12,337 bases of DNA, from NCBI GenBank assembly GCA_021796315.1, contig JAJYOH010000112.1, positions 1 through 12,337 of the forward strand, written 5' to 3'. Of the stretch, positions 1 to 7,046 are shown piece after piece (the stretch's first letter is position 1; each line of letters starts with the position of its first letter). A model generated the notes under the pieces. It worked only from the letters and a program-made list of their open reading frames with translations. It was not told where the DNA came from and made no database searches. This DNA is from Chloroflexota bacterium. Lineage in GTDB: Bacteria > Chloroflexota > Anaerolineae > Anaerolineales > Villigracilaceae. The translations under genes were made by a program, and so were the position numbers.

Positions 1-978
1 AATCGTGACGGTTGTTTCTCCGCCCGCGATCAAACAAAATGGATGTTTCTTCTTTCTTCTTTCCTCTTTCAACTTTTTGGCGAAACTTTTTCCAATTTCT
101 CGCGCTTCACTTTGAATTTGCAAATCCAAAATTTCAGTTTCAAATCCTTCGATGACGGCCTGATGTTTGGCTGCGTTTACTGCGATTTTATTATTACCAA
201 CGATTATGTTTTGCACTCTGGTATGAAATATCGAATCGTCAATAAAGGTTGGTTGTAAACCGATTGTGCCAATGACTCTTGGCGGGGTGCCATTTTCAAG
301 ATTGTATTTTCGCAAAATCGCGATAGCGTCAATGTGAGTTGTTGGATCTGGCGCGGTGGGCCCGGATGCGATAATTTCGAGACGGTCGCCGATAACATCT
401 GACAAAATCAGGCTGATGATTTTTGCTTTTGTCTTGCGCGCCAATTCTCCGCCCTTGACCCAATCAAGCCGGCGGCGGACGGTATTGATTTCATCAATGG
501 TTGCGCCGCTATCCAAAAGCCTGGAAGTCAACATCTGGATATCTTCAAGTCCCGCCCACATGCGCGGCGCAACCGTCAGCGCCGAGCCCCCGCCGGAAAT
601 TAAGCAGATGAGTAAATCATCTTCGTTAAGTTGAGAGACAAAATCCAGTGTGGCCTGTCCCGCTGCGAGGCTGCGCGAGTTTGGAATGGGGTGCCCGGCT
701 TCGATAACGGTCACACGCTCTCGGTGCGGGAGGGAAGCGTGTTTAGTCACGATGAGCGCGTCAACAAAACCTGTCAAAACATCGGCTGCCGCAAACGTCA
801 TCGCCTCGGATGCTTTTCCAATCCCCAAAAGAAAAATCCTTTTGTGCGCTGGAAGTTTAGTCTTCGCTAGAAAGTCCCGCACGATTTTCCCCGGCTCGAC
901 GGCGTTGATGGCCGAAGCAAGGATTCGCAAAACTCGTTCGTCTTGCAAAGTGTGCGTGCGAAAAAGATTCGCGTCCAT
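1..978 (-). CDS. Glycerate 2-kinase (DUF4147/MOFRL family), 3' end cut off by the window edge
   Basis: It is expected to phosphorylate D-glycerate with ATP to 2-phosphoglycerate in the cytoplasm, feeding lower glycolysis. The frame is open from the ATG at 978 to base 1 (326 codons), so the C-terminus lies outside the window; family members usually have about 420-450 residues. Visible landmarks are GIGKAS (residues 52-57, with the lysine of the conserved N-terminal loop), a GHPIPNS stretch (95-101), the glycine-rich ISGGGSALT (127-135), a VRRRLDWVKGGELA segment (167-180), SDVIGD...IASGPTAPDP (193-212), and the start of the MOFRL domain with GGETTVT (319-325). It is divergent from the 2-hydroxyacid dehydrogenase at 999, which makes a glycerate/hydroxypyruvate pair. 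The ATG lies 6 nt after a TATACT hexamer and has no Shine-Dalgarno sequence, suggesting a leaderless mRNA. The family assignment is firm; substrate and phosphorylated position are from family knowledge. Confidence 0.93.
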   Translation of the reverse strand, partial: MDANLFRTHTLQDERVLRILASAINAVEPGKIVRDFLAKTKLPAHKRIFLLGIGKASEAMTFAAADVLTGFVDALIVTKHASLPHRERVTVIEAGHPIPNSRSLAAGQATLDFVSQLNEDDLLICLISGGGSALTVAPRMWAGLEDIQMLTSRLLDSGATIDEINTVRRRLDWVKGGELARKTKAKIISLILSDVIGDRLEIIASGPTAPDPTTHIDAIAILRKYNLENGTPPRVIGTIGLQPTFIDDSIFHTRVQNIIVGNNKIAVNAAKHQAVIEGFETEILDLQIQSEAREIGKSFAKKLKEERRKKKHPFCLIAGGETTVTI

Positions 979-984
979 GCTTGC

Positions 985-992
985 AGTATACT
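985..992. promoter_or_regulatory. Shared palindromic -10 element for two divergent, apparently leaderless genes
   Basis: The octamer AGTATACT is its own reverse complement, so TATACT (a near-consensus -10) reads on both strands. On the plus strand, 6 nt (TTGGAC) separate it from the ATG at 999. On the minus strand, 6 nt (GCAAGC) separate it from the ATG at 978. With usual -10 to start-site spacing, transcription would begin at or next to the A of each ATG. No convincing -35 is visible at 16-18 bp on either side, and neither gene has a Shine-Dalgarno sequence. The promoter role is inferred from sequence and geometry. Confidence 0.55.
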
Positions 993-998
993 TTGGAC

Positions 999-1961
999 AT
1001 GACAAAACCAAAAGTCTTCGTAACGCGTGAAATCCCGGCCAAGGGATTGGGCCTGGTCAAAGAATTTTGCGACGCCGATGTGTGGCCCGGCGAGATGCCG
1101 CCATCGCGCGCAGAGTTGTTGTCGCGCATTAAAAATGTGGACGGCGTGTTGACTTTGCTCACCGAAAAAGTTGACGCTGAATTTATGAACGCCGCACCGC
1201 AATTAAAAGTCATCAGTAATATGGCGGTTGGCTTTGACAATGTGGATGTGGCCGAAGCCGCGCGCCGGAAAATTCCGGTGGGCAACACGCCCGGCGTTTT
1301 GACGGATGCAACTGCCGACATGGCTTTCGCGTTGCTGCTGGCCGCGGCGCGCCGTCTGCCCGAGGGACAAAAATATATACGCGCTGGGCTGTGGAAAACA
1401 TGGCATCCGCAGCTTTTGCTCGGCGCGGATTTTGTCGGCGCGACGTTGGGCATTGTCGGCTTTGGAAGAATCGGCCAGGCGGTGGCGAAACGCGCGCAGG
1501 GATTTGACCTGCGTGTGATTTATCATGATCCAACGGCCGACCCTGTTTTCGGCGCTTCATCCGTTGACCTTGAAACTTTATTGCGCGAATCGGATTTTGT
1601 GTCGCTGCATGTTCCGCTCAATCCGCAAACGCGGCATTTGGTGAACGCTGAATTTTTATCGAAGATGAAATCGAATGCGATTTTGGTTAATACTTCGCGG
1701 GGATCGGTTGTTGATCAGTCTGCCTTATTCAATGCGTTGAAATCGAAGAGAATTTTTGCGGCTGCGTTGGATGTAACTGATCCTGAGCCATTGCCTGCGA
1801 ATGATCCGCTGCTTGAACTTGAGAATTGTCTCATTGTTCCGCATCTTGGAAGCGCCAGCAAACATACACGCGACATGATGTCCGTTCTTGCGGCGCAGAA
1901 TCTGATCGCGGGATTGAAAGGCGGGAGATTGCCAAACTGCGTAAATCCAGAAATTTATTGA
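999..1961 (+). CDS. D-2-hydroxyacid dehydrogenase, probable D-glycerate (glyoxylate/hydroxypyruvate) reductase
   Basis: This is an NAD(P)H-dependent reductase of the D-isomer 2-hydroxyacid dehydrogenase family, probably interconverting hydroxypyruvate or glyoxylate with D-glycerate or glycolate. Counting from the ATG at 999 (320 residues), the conserved VGFDNVDV is at 78-85 and the Rossmann loop GFGRIG at 154-159. The catalytic triad is Arg234 (in NTSRGS), Glu263 (in DPEP) and His282 (in PHLGSA). Length is normal. An upstream in-frame TTG at 981 would add six residues, but the ATG is preferred because the protein then begins with the typical TKPKVFVTREIP and sits 6 nt after a TATACT hexamer. 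It is divergent from the glycerate kinase, which supports a glycerate role, and is followed at once by a hairpin terminator. Related phosphite or other 2-ketoacid dehydrogenases cannot be excluded from sequence alone. Confidence 0.93.
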   Translation: MTKPKVFVTREIPAKGLGLVKEFCDADVWPGEMPPSRAELLSRIKNVDGVLTLLTEKVDAEFMNAAPQLKVISNMAVGFDNVDVAEAARRKIPVGNTPGVLTDATADMAFALLLAAARRLPEGQKYIRAGLWKTWHPQLLLGADFVGATLGIVGFGRIGQAVAKRAQGFDLRVIYHDPTADPVFGASSVDLETLLRESDFVSLHVPLNPQTRHLVNAEFLSKMKSNAILVNTSRGSVVDQSALFNALKSKRIFAAALDVTDPEPLPANDPLLELENCLIVPHLGSASKHTRDMMSVLAAQNLIAGLKGGRLPNCVNPEIY

Positions 1962-1973
1962 GAAAGAATTTAA

Positions 1974-2010
1974 CGCAAAGGCGCAAAGAAAAATTCTTCG
2001 CGCCTTTGCG
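1974..2010. terminator. Long hairpin terminator between convergent genes
   Basis: Perfect 11-bp arms CGCAAAGGCGC (1974-1984) and GCGCCTTTGCG (2000-2010) enclose a second 5-bp stem, AAGAA (1986-1990) with TTCTT (1994-1998), around a 3-nt loop. A T-rich run containing TTTTG and TTTTTT follows on the plus strand (about 2019-2029). It lies 13 bp after the dehydrogenase stop and just beyond the LLM-oxidoreductase stop at 2028, so it can end plus-strand transcription well. The T-tract on the minus side is weaker. The wording (CGCAAAGG-type units) resembles interspersed bacterial repeats. Confidence 0.8.
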
Positions 2011-2027
2011 TCTTCGCGTTTTGTTTT

Positions 2028-3026
<999 letters not shown>

Positions 3027-3030
3027 GCTT

Positions 3031-3035
3031 CCTCC
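3031..3035 (-). promoter_or_regulatory. Shine-Dalgarno sequence of the LLM oxidoreductase
   Basis: GGAGG on the minus strand ends 4 nt before the ATG at 3026. It is the clearest ribosome binding site in the window and fixes this start. Confidence 0.75.
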
Positions 3036-3104
3036 GGTTTAAAGTTTCAAGTCTGAGGTTTAATGGTCGAAGAACCTTCAACTTTTAAACCTTCCAGCTT
3101 TCTA
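3036..3104. repeat. Degenerate TTTAAA/CTTCAA-type repeat stretch reaching into the cofC 3' end
   Basis: On the plus strand, units such as GGTTTAAAGTTTCAAG (3036-3051) and AACCTTCAACTTTTAAACC (3073-3091) recur in loose form. The stretch runs from the cofC-LLM gap into the last ~18 codons of cofC, where it encodes the low-complexity tail of that protein. This is read by eye and the repeat boundaries are soft. Confidence 0.35.
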
Positions 3105-3685
3105 ACCAAATCAAGATCTTCAGGCAAATCAAGATCGAGCGCAAGTGATGGCAGTTTGACAATTTCCAAACGCGCACCGGCTTTCCTGGCGCGTTCACAA
3201 TGCCGCCCAAATGAGTCTTCGCCGAAATCGTATTCAATTAAATCGGCGGGAGAAAGCAGTAATGCATTCGTCCCTTTTTCGTGGCGGTCAGGAGCAATGA
3301 CCACCACCGGCGGGTTGGTCGCTTTTTCGATTATGGTCATGATATCTTCCTGAGTCATCAATGGCAGGTCGGCGGGGATGATAAGCACGCCGCGTGAAGC
3401 GTAAACCTGCGCCACCACGGTTGCGCGTTTGAGAGCCGTGTTCAGATGCGGTGCGCCGTCTTCTTGAACGGTGCGCGCTCCCAGGTCCCGTGCGAGCGCA
3501 AGTGCAGATGGGTCGCGGCTGACGACCAGCACCTCTTCGACTTCCTTCATGTCCGTCAATGTTCTTAAAGTGCGTTCGAACAAGAGACGGTTAAGGTCTG
3601 CCCGTTCATCTTCTGTCAGTGTGCCTGCCAGTCGCGATTTACCGCGGCGCAGGGGTTTTACGGGAACGATTGCCCAAAGTGTCAT
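3047..3685 (-). CDS. cofC: 2-phospho-L-lactate/phosphoenolpyruvate guanylyltransferase (CofC/FbiD)
   Basis: It activates a three-carbon phospho-acid with GTP to the guanosine-diphospho donor used by CofD in F420 side-chain assembly. The 212-residue chain has the MobA-like nucleotidyltransferase marks of CofC: an N-terminal VPVKPLRRGKSRLAG (7-21), IIPADLPLM with the metal-binding Asp (102-110), APDRHEKGTNAL (131-142), YDFGEDSFGRH (152-162), and the C-terminal LDLDLPEDLDL (183-193). The start ATG overlaps the cofD stop by 4 bases (ATGA), so translation is probably coupled. Whether 2-phospholactate, phosphoenolpyruvate or 3-phosphoglycerate is the substrate cannot be read from the sequence; in bacteria phosphoenolpyruvate is common. 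After about residue 195 the tail (KLEGLKVEGSSTIKPQT) looks like translated repeat DNA rather than conserved protein. Confidence 0.94.
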   Translation of the reverse strand: MTLWAIVPVKPLRRGKSRLAGTLTEDERADLNRLLFERTLRTLTDMKEVEEVLVVSRDPSALALARDLGARTVQEDGAPHLNTALKRATVVAQVYASRGVLIIPADLPLMTQEDIMTIIEKATNPPVVVIAPDRHEKGTNALLLSPADLIEYDFGEDSFGRHCERARKAGARLEIVKLPSLALDLDLPEDLDLVRKLEGLKVEGSSTIKPQT

Positions 3686-4611
3686 GAGTTGCTTCCCACA
3701 AAGTTTAGCACATCTTCCGCCAATCGCCTTCGATCATCCGATGTTTTCATCAAAGTATCGGTGACGAGAGCCTGCATGTTTAAACGCCGAACATCCGCTT
3801 CCAGTTGTGAATCAATTTTATCCAGAACGTATTGATTAACTAGACCACGATATTGTTCGGCGACGGCCAATGCAGACGGCTGGATGCCAAGTTCATCGAA
3901 CATTTTTGCGGCGGGACCTTTGACGGCCTGGCCGCCGATGATGGGCGATACTGCTACAACTTGTTTCGCTTCCATTTCGGACCTGATGCCGGGCACCGCT
4001 AAAATGGGCGCGATGCTGACCCACGGGTTGGACGGGCAGATCGCGATTGCGTCGGCTTGCTTGATGGCCTCGATAACTCCCGGCGCGGCTTTTGCTTTTT
4101 CGATTCCGTCAAATCGAAAACTTTTCACGCGCGGCTCGCAATGCTGATGAACAAAATATTCCTGGAATGCAAGTTCGCCATTTTCTGTGTTGACCATCGT
4201 TCTGATTGGATTGTCGCTCATCGGGATTACAGCATGATTAATGCCCCAGGCTTTGCAAAAATCTTTTGTGATTCGCGAGAGTTTTTCTCCGGCTTTGATG
4301 CGGCGAGTGCGCTCGATGTGTGTAGCAAAGTCCTGGTCGCCGAGACGGAACCAGCCTGGCCCGCCAAGTTTTTCGATGTTCGAGATCGTTTGCCAGGTTT
4401 CGCCGATCCGTCCCCAGCCGGTTTCAGGATTTGCCAGCCCGCCCAATGTGTAGCAGACTGTGTCAAGGTCGGGAGAAATAGATAAGCCGAGATGCTCGAA
4501 ATCGTCGCCAGTATTGACGATGATGGTCAAATCTTCGGGAGCGAGAATTTGGGCGAGTCCGTGTGCGAGTTTTGCGCCGCCGACTCCGCCAGCGAGAGCA
4601 GTGATTTTCAT
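3682..4611 (-). CDS. cofD: 2-phospho-L-lactate transferase (CofD/FbiA)
   Basis: It transfers the phospho-lactyl (or enolpyruvyl) group from the GPP-linked donor made by CofC to FO, giving (dehydro-)F420-0 and GMP. The 309-residue chain is normal for the family. Motifs in order are LAGGVGGAKLAHGL (6-19), NTGDD (33-37) followed by HLGLSISPDLDTV with the metal-binding Asp50, NPETGWGR, a CPSNPWVSIAPIL segment near the middle, and SPIIGGQAVKGPAAKM for binding the donor. The ATG overlaps the stop of the upstream nuclease-like gene (ATGA), and its own stop overlaps the cofC ATG. An intact cofD next to a frameshifted coupled partner means cofD translation may depend on ribosomes that finish that partner, or on independent initiation. 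The assignment is firm. Confidence 0.96.
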   Translation of the reverse strand: MKITALAGGVGGAKLAHGLAQILAPEDLTIIVNTGDDFEHLGLSISPDLDTVCYTLGGLANPETGWGRIGETWQTISNIEKLGGPGWFRLGDQDFATHIERTRRIKAGEKLSRITKDFCKAWGINHAVIPMSDNPIRTMVNTENGELAFQEYFVHQHCEPRVKSFRFDGIEKAKAAPGVIEAIKQADAIAICPSNPWVSIAPILAVPGIRSEMEAKQVVAVSPIIGGQAVKGPAAKMFDELGIQPSALAVAEQYRGLVNQYVLDKIDSQLEADVRRLNMQALVTDTLMKTSDDRRRLAEDVLNFVGSNS

Positions 4612-5046
4612 TTTTTGTAAACTTCCCCTGATAATTTCACAATCAAAACATTTATTTCTAGCTTTTCAAGCGCCCACTTAATTTCGTCAATTAGACTCAA
4701 ATATCTTTTGAACTCAGGTAGTCCAATTGCAACTATGCTCTTGGGAAATTGACTCTTTCTTCGTATTGCAGAAATTACAACATTAGAAAACCAGTGATGT
4801 GCCTGAAGAGAAGGTTGCGTTCTTTTAACTTGACCTTGTCTCTCGCCATCTACATATTTATCGGAAGGGAATCCTTTTACTTCAATAAGAATTTCTTGAT
4901 TGCCTCTTTGTGCGATTATATCTATGCCTTGACTTTTTGATAGCGTGTTTGCTGTTTTCACTTGATATCCAATGTTTATGAAATGTAAGGCGATTTTCTC
5001 TTGAACATTTCCTTCCCAAAACCAATCATCTTCTTTTTTTCCACAT
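4608..5046 (-). pseudogene. PD-(D/E)XK nuclease-like (Mrr/YraN-type) protein with an apparent frameshift in an A7 run
   Basis: Without the shift, the ATG at 5046 gives only seven codons (MWKKRR, then TGA). The downstream open frame lacks any ATG, GTG or TTG until a GTG at 4961. Removing one A from the A7 run at 5034-5040 joins them into a 145-residue protein starting MWKKEDDWFWEGNVQ. In that restored numbering a nuclease-like core is visible: GIDI with Asp42, then ILIEVKG with Glu55 and Lys57, which fits the D...E-x-K pattern. A KRTQPSLQAHHWFSN segment follows. ATG 5046 has an AGGA Shine-Dalgarno, supporting it as the true start. The stop overlaps the cofD ATG. GC is low (about a third in the two 60-base lines I counted, against over half in cofD), suggesting foreign origin. 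It could be a real mutation, transcriptional slippage, or a sequencing error. If the shift is real, a 117-residue form from GTG 4961 keeps the D/E/K residues. Confidence 0.7.
5034..5040 (-). repeat. A7 homopolymer at the frameshift site
   Basis: There are seven consecutive A on the minus strand (AAAAAAAG). One A fewer, or two more, would put ATG 5046 in frame with the conserved body of the nuclease-like protein. A ribosomal -1 shift would not restore the frame, because the needed change is +1. Confidence 0.8.
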
Positions 5047-5052
5047 AAGAAA

Positions 5053-5056
5053 TCCT
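5053..5056 (-). promoter_or_regulatory. Shine-Dalgarno supporting the ATG at 5046
   Basis: AGGA on the minus strand lies 6 nt before ATG 5046 and overlaps the nitroreductase stop codon (TAG, 5057-5055). It argues that the nuclease-like gene starts at 5046, upstream of the A7 run, and not at GTG 4961. Confidence 0.5.
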
Positions 5057-5642
5057 ATCTTGAAAGAACAATCTCGCTAATTGGTTTCAAAGTTTTGTCT
5101 TTTGCATCTTCATCAGTAAGCCCAACAATTAACATGGCTTGCGGTTCCCAGTTTTCCGGCAACTCTAAAACTGATTTTGTTTCATGCGTCGCATAAAGCG
5201 GCCAGCAGATCCAATTCGCGCCGAGTCCTTCAGCCTGCGCGGCCAGCAAAATATTCATGCCGGCCAGCGCGGTGGATTGGATATTCATGATGGTTTCTTC
5301 GGGGGAATCAATTCGAACAGCAGTCGCGTCGCGGCATAGAAGAATCAGCATGGGAGCTTCGTCGATGCGGCGGATGGAACGCTTCACGCGTGATTCGATT
5401 TCAGCTTGATTTGCGTTTTCGGCTTGCATGTCGGCGCGCATTTTGGTTGTTAATGTTGCGGCGAGTTTTTTGCGCGCGTCCGGATTTTTTATGATGACGA
5501 ATCTCCACGGCTGGAGATTATGCGCCGAAGGCGCATACGTCGCGGTGGTGAGGATGCTTTCGATAACGGAATCCGGTACCGGGTCCGAAGTGAAGCGGCG
5601 GATCGAGCGTCGCGAGCGCAGGAATTCACGCGCTGAATTCAT
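5055..5642 (-). CDS. Stand-alone nitroreductase-family FMN protein, candidate dehydro-F420-0 reductase
   Basis: This 195-residue protein resembles the C-terminal nitroreductase half of actinobacterial FbiB. It has RSRRSIRRF (9-17), PVPDSVIESIL (21-31), APSAHNLQPWRFVII (37-51) for flavin binding, NIQSTALAGMNILLAAQAEGLG (120-141), ANWICWPLY (142-150), and a C-terminal PQAMLIVGL (167-175). In actinobacteria that domain reduces dehydro-F420-0 made from phosphoenolpyruvate, and separate nitroreductases have been shown to do so in Thermomicrobia. Here it lies between cofE and cofD, and the local CofE has no such domain, so the same job is the best inference. Its ATG overlaps the stop of the PPOX gene (ATGA), and its stop is 8 bp from the next ATG. 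A general FMN-dependent nitroreductase role remains possible. Confidence 0.88.
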   Translation of the reverse strand: MNSAREFLRSRRSIRRFTSDPVPDSVIESILTTATYAPSAHNLQPWRFVIIKNPDARKKLAATLTTKMRADMQAENANQAEIESRVKRSIRRIDEAPMLILLCRDATAVRIDSPEETIMNIQSTALAGMNILLAAQAEGLGANWICWPLYATHETKSVLELPENWEPQAMLIVGLTDEDAKDKTLKPISEIVLSR

Positions 5643-6040
5643 CCGTGAGCGTCTACTTTGAGAGGTTCGACTTTATAAATTACGCGCGGCTTGGCCGGGT
5701 TATGTCCCGGATAATTTCGATTGCCATGATATTTCAGGTTGAGAGTGTCAATGTGGCCTTCCGCCTTTTCGTTTGTGAACTCAACGATCTTGCCGCGGAT
5801 TTGCAGGTAACGATAAGGGTTCCTGGGATCGGCAATGCACAAGGCCACATTCGGACGATTGCGCATGTTCTTGTCTTTCAAACGTCCGGTGGCCGAGTTG
5901 AGAAGAATGTAATTGCCATCCATGTTAAACCAGACAGGCGTCACTTGTGGCGTGCCATCTGCCATGATCGTTGCAAGATAGACGAAAGCCTTTGTCTCGT
6001 CTTTGAGCAGGTCTTGATGTGATTCTGGAATGGTCTTCAT
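5639..6040 (-). CDS. PPOX-class (split beta-barrel) probable F420-dependent enzyme
   Basis: This is a 133-residue protein of the pyridoxamine-5'-phosphate-oxidase-like split-barrel fold. Recognisable parts are FVYLATIMADGTPQVTPVWF (19-38), where strands form the flavin/F420 site, then NSATGRLKDKNMRNRPNVAL with its basic residues for cofactor phosphate contact, DPRNPYRYLQIRGKIVEFT, HIDTLNLKYHG and a C-terminal PRVIYKVEPLKV. These features match small F420-binding PPOX proteins (Rv1155-like). The family includes F420 and biliverdin reductases, and the substrate here is unknown. The start overlaps the stop of the 71-residue gene (ATGA), and the stop overlaps the nitroreductase ATG. The position within the F420 operon supports F420 over FMN. 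Confidence 0.87.
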   Translation of the reverse strand: MKTIPESHQDLLKDETKAFVYLATIMADGTPQVTPVWFNMDGNYILLNSATGRLKDKNMRNRPNVALCIADPRNPYRYLQIRGKIVEFTNEKAEGHIDTLNLKYHGNRNYPGHNPAKPRVIYKVEPLKVDAHG

Positions 6041-6252
6041 TTTTCCTCGGGGTTTGGAATGAAAAGGTATTGAATGTCGCGATTGAAGTCGACGATCGTT
6101 TGGATGTCATCCTTTGTACAACCAAGCAGGATTTTTATTTCCGCATCCGCCTTCAGTTTATCAAACGTGCATAAGATTCCTGTTAGCATTTTTGTCGGGA
6201 GTGAACCAGGCCAGATATCAATGCCGCCTTTACTCGAAACTGTTTCCGTCAC
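6037..6252 (-). CDS. Small protein of unknown function (71 residues) within the F420 operon
   Basis: I do not recognise this protein. It starts at a GTG (6252) that overlaps the cofE stop as GTGA, and its stop overlaps the PPOX ATG as ATGA, so it is locked on both sides into the operon. This is the main reason to call it real. The chain has no membrane segment or signal peptide. It contains one GGIDIWPGSLPTKM stretch (9-22), a CTFDKLKADAEIKILLGC segment with two cysteines (28 and 45), and an acidic, amphipathic second half (TKDDIQTIVDFNRDIQYLF, 46-64). It looks like a compact alpha/beta or helical soluble protein. It might be a remnant of a larger gene. No function is proposed. Confidence 0.65.
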   Translation of the reverse strand: MTETVSSKGGIDIWPGSLPTKMLTGILCTFDKLKADAEIKILLGCTKDDIQTIVDFNRDIQYLFIPNPEEK

Positions 6253-7019
6253 CGGAAAAGGTCCTGTTCTTTCGGGCGGATCAATTCTTTGAGCGAACCT
6301 TCACGCAGGGGATAAGGAAATCCGCGCACGTGAACAGCCGGCGTGCCCTCAGCGGCCTGACCCATCACGAGCGAGGCGGCTGCGGCGAGCTCGTCCGCCA
6401 CGCCGACAACAGTAACGCGTAAAGTGTAGCCGAATAGATCCTGCCAGCCGCGTTCATCGATGACGGCGGGGATTCCACTTAAGCCGATGCAAACGCCTTC
6501 CGTGCCAATGCGCCAGGCGCGCCCGTGCGAGTCGATGATCATCACGCCGATTCTTTTGCTGGTGATCTTTTGAATCGCCTCTCGAATATTTTTTGAAGAT
6601 CGATCGGGATCTTCCGGGAGCAGTAAAACATACTCGGCGTCGTTTGTTCCATTGCCTGCAACGTTTGAATGATCGATGCCTGCATTGGCGCATACGAATC
6701 CGAGTTTGTGTTCGACGATGATCGTCCCAACGCGCACACGCAAAACTTCATTGCTTTCCTGCAGCATCAATTCCACGACTCGCGCGTCTTTTTCGGTTTT
6801 TACAGCAAGCTCTTTGGCGCGTTCGCCCGCTACGACGGTGGCGAGGTTGACCATGCGGCCTTCGGCTTTGCTGACAATTTTTTGCGCAAGCACGAGAATA
6901 TCATCGTCTTGAAGTATGATCTCAGATGTTTGAAGGGACGATACAAGAATATCCGCCAGGTTGTCGCCGTGGCGGATGAGGGGGATTTGTTGAAGAGGGG
7001 TGAGAGTTAAGGGAGTCAT
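6249..7019 (-). CDS. cofE: Coenzyme F420-0:L-glutamate ligase (CofE), single-domain form
   Basis: It adds L-glutamate, and then further gamma-linked glutamates, to F420-0 using GTP. The 256-residue chain is the archaeal-type length, about half of actinobacterial FbiB, because the nitroreductase half is absent. Motifs are IPLIRHGDNLADIL (12-25), LVLAQKIVSKAEGR (42-55), GFVCANAGIDHSN (107-119) with the metal-binding region, IDSHGRAWRIGTEGVCIGLSG (162-182), and VGVADELAAAASLVMGQ (205-221). The ATG at 7019 lies inside the inverted repeat that bounds the GxxExxY cassette, and no Shine-Dalgarno is seen upstream. Its present translation signal therefore comes from inserted sequence. The stop overlaps the GTG of the next small gene. 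The assignment is firm. Confidence 0.95.
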   Translation of the reverse strand: MTPLTLTPLQQIPLIRHGDNLADILVSSLQTSEIILQDDDILVLAQKIVSKAEGRMVNLATVVAGERAKELAVKTEKDARVVELMLQESNEVLRVRVGTIIVEHKLGFVCANAGIDHSNVAGNGTNDAEYVLLLPEDPDRSSKNIREAIQKITSKRIGVMIIDSHGRAWRIGTEGVCIGLSGIPAVIDERGWQDLFGYTLRVTVVGVADELAAAASLVMGQAAEGTPAVHVRGFPYPLREGSLKELIRPKEQDLFR

Positions 7020-7046
7020 CCACAGATTTCACAGATTACACGGATT
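7018..7046 (+). repeat. Left inverted repeat of the GxxExxY cassette (overlaps cofE start)
   Basis: This 29-bp element begins ATCCACAGATTTCACAG and ends ACACGGATT. It matches the reverse complement of 7294-7322 at 24 of 29 positions by my hand alignment. It contains the cofE start codon at its outer edge and the stop codon of the GxxExxY frame (7038-7036). CACAGATT-type units like these are scattered in many bacterial genomes. Confidence 0.8.

Noticed and set aside
981..998. In-frame TTG at 981 as start of the 2-hydroxyacid dehydrogenase.
   Set aside because: It would cover the -10 element, adds residues (MQYTLD) not typical of the family, and has no Shine-Dalgarno. ATG 999 fits better.
857..1560. 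Several long open frames antisense to the dehydrogenase (up to 198 codons).
   Set aside because: They are rich in Arg, Ala and Pro, match no known family, and mirror the codon pattern of the real plus-strand gene.
5034..5040. Programmed ribosomal -1 frameshift at A-AAA-AAG, the dnaX-type slippery heptamer.
   Set aside because: The conserved frame needs a +1 shift (or one A fewer), so a -1 slip would not produce the product. Slippage in RNA or an error in the run remains possible.
5519..5537. Perfect 8-bp inverted repeat TATGCGCC/GGCGCATA with a 3-nt loop.
   Set aside because: It lies within the nitroreductase gene and encodes the conserved YAPSA motif, with no T-tract and no gene end. It is best explained by codon choice.
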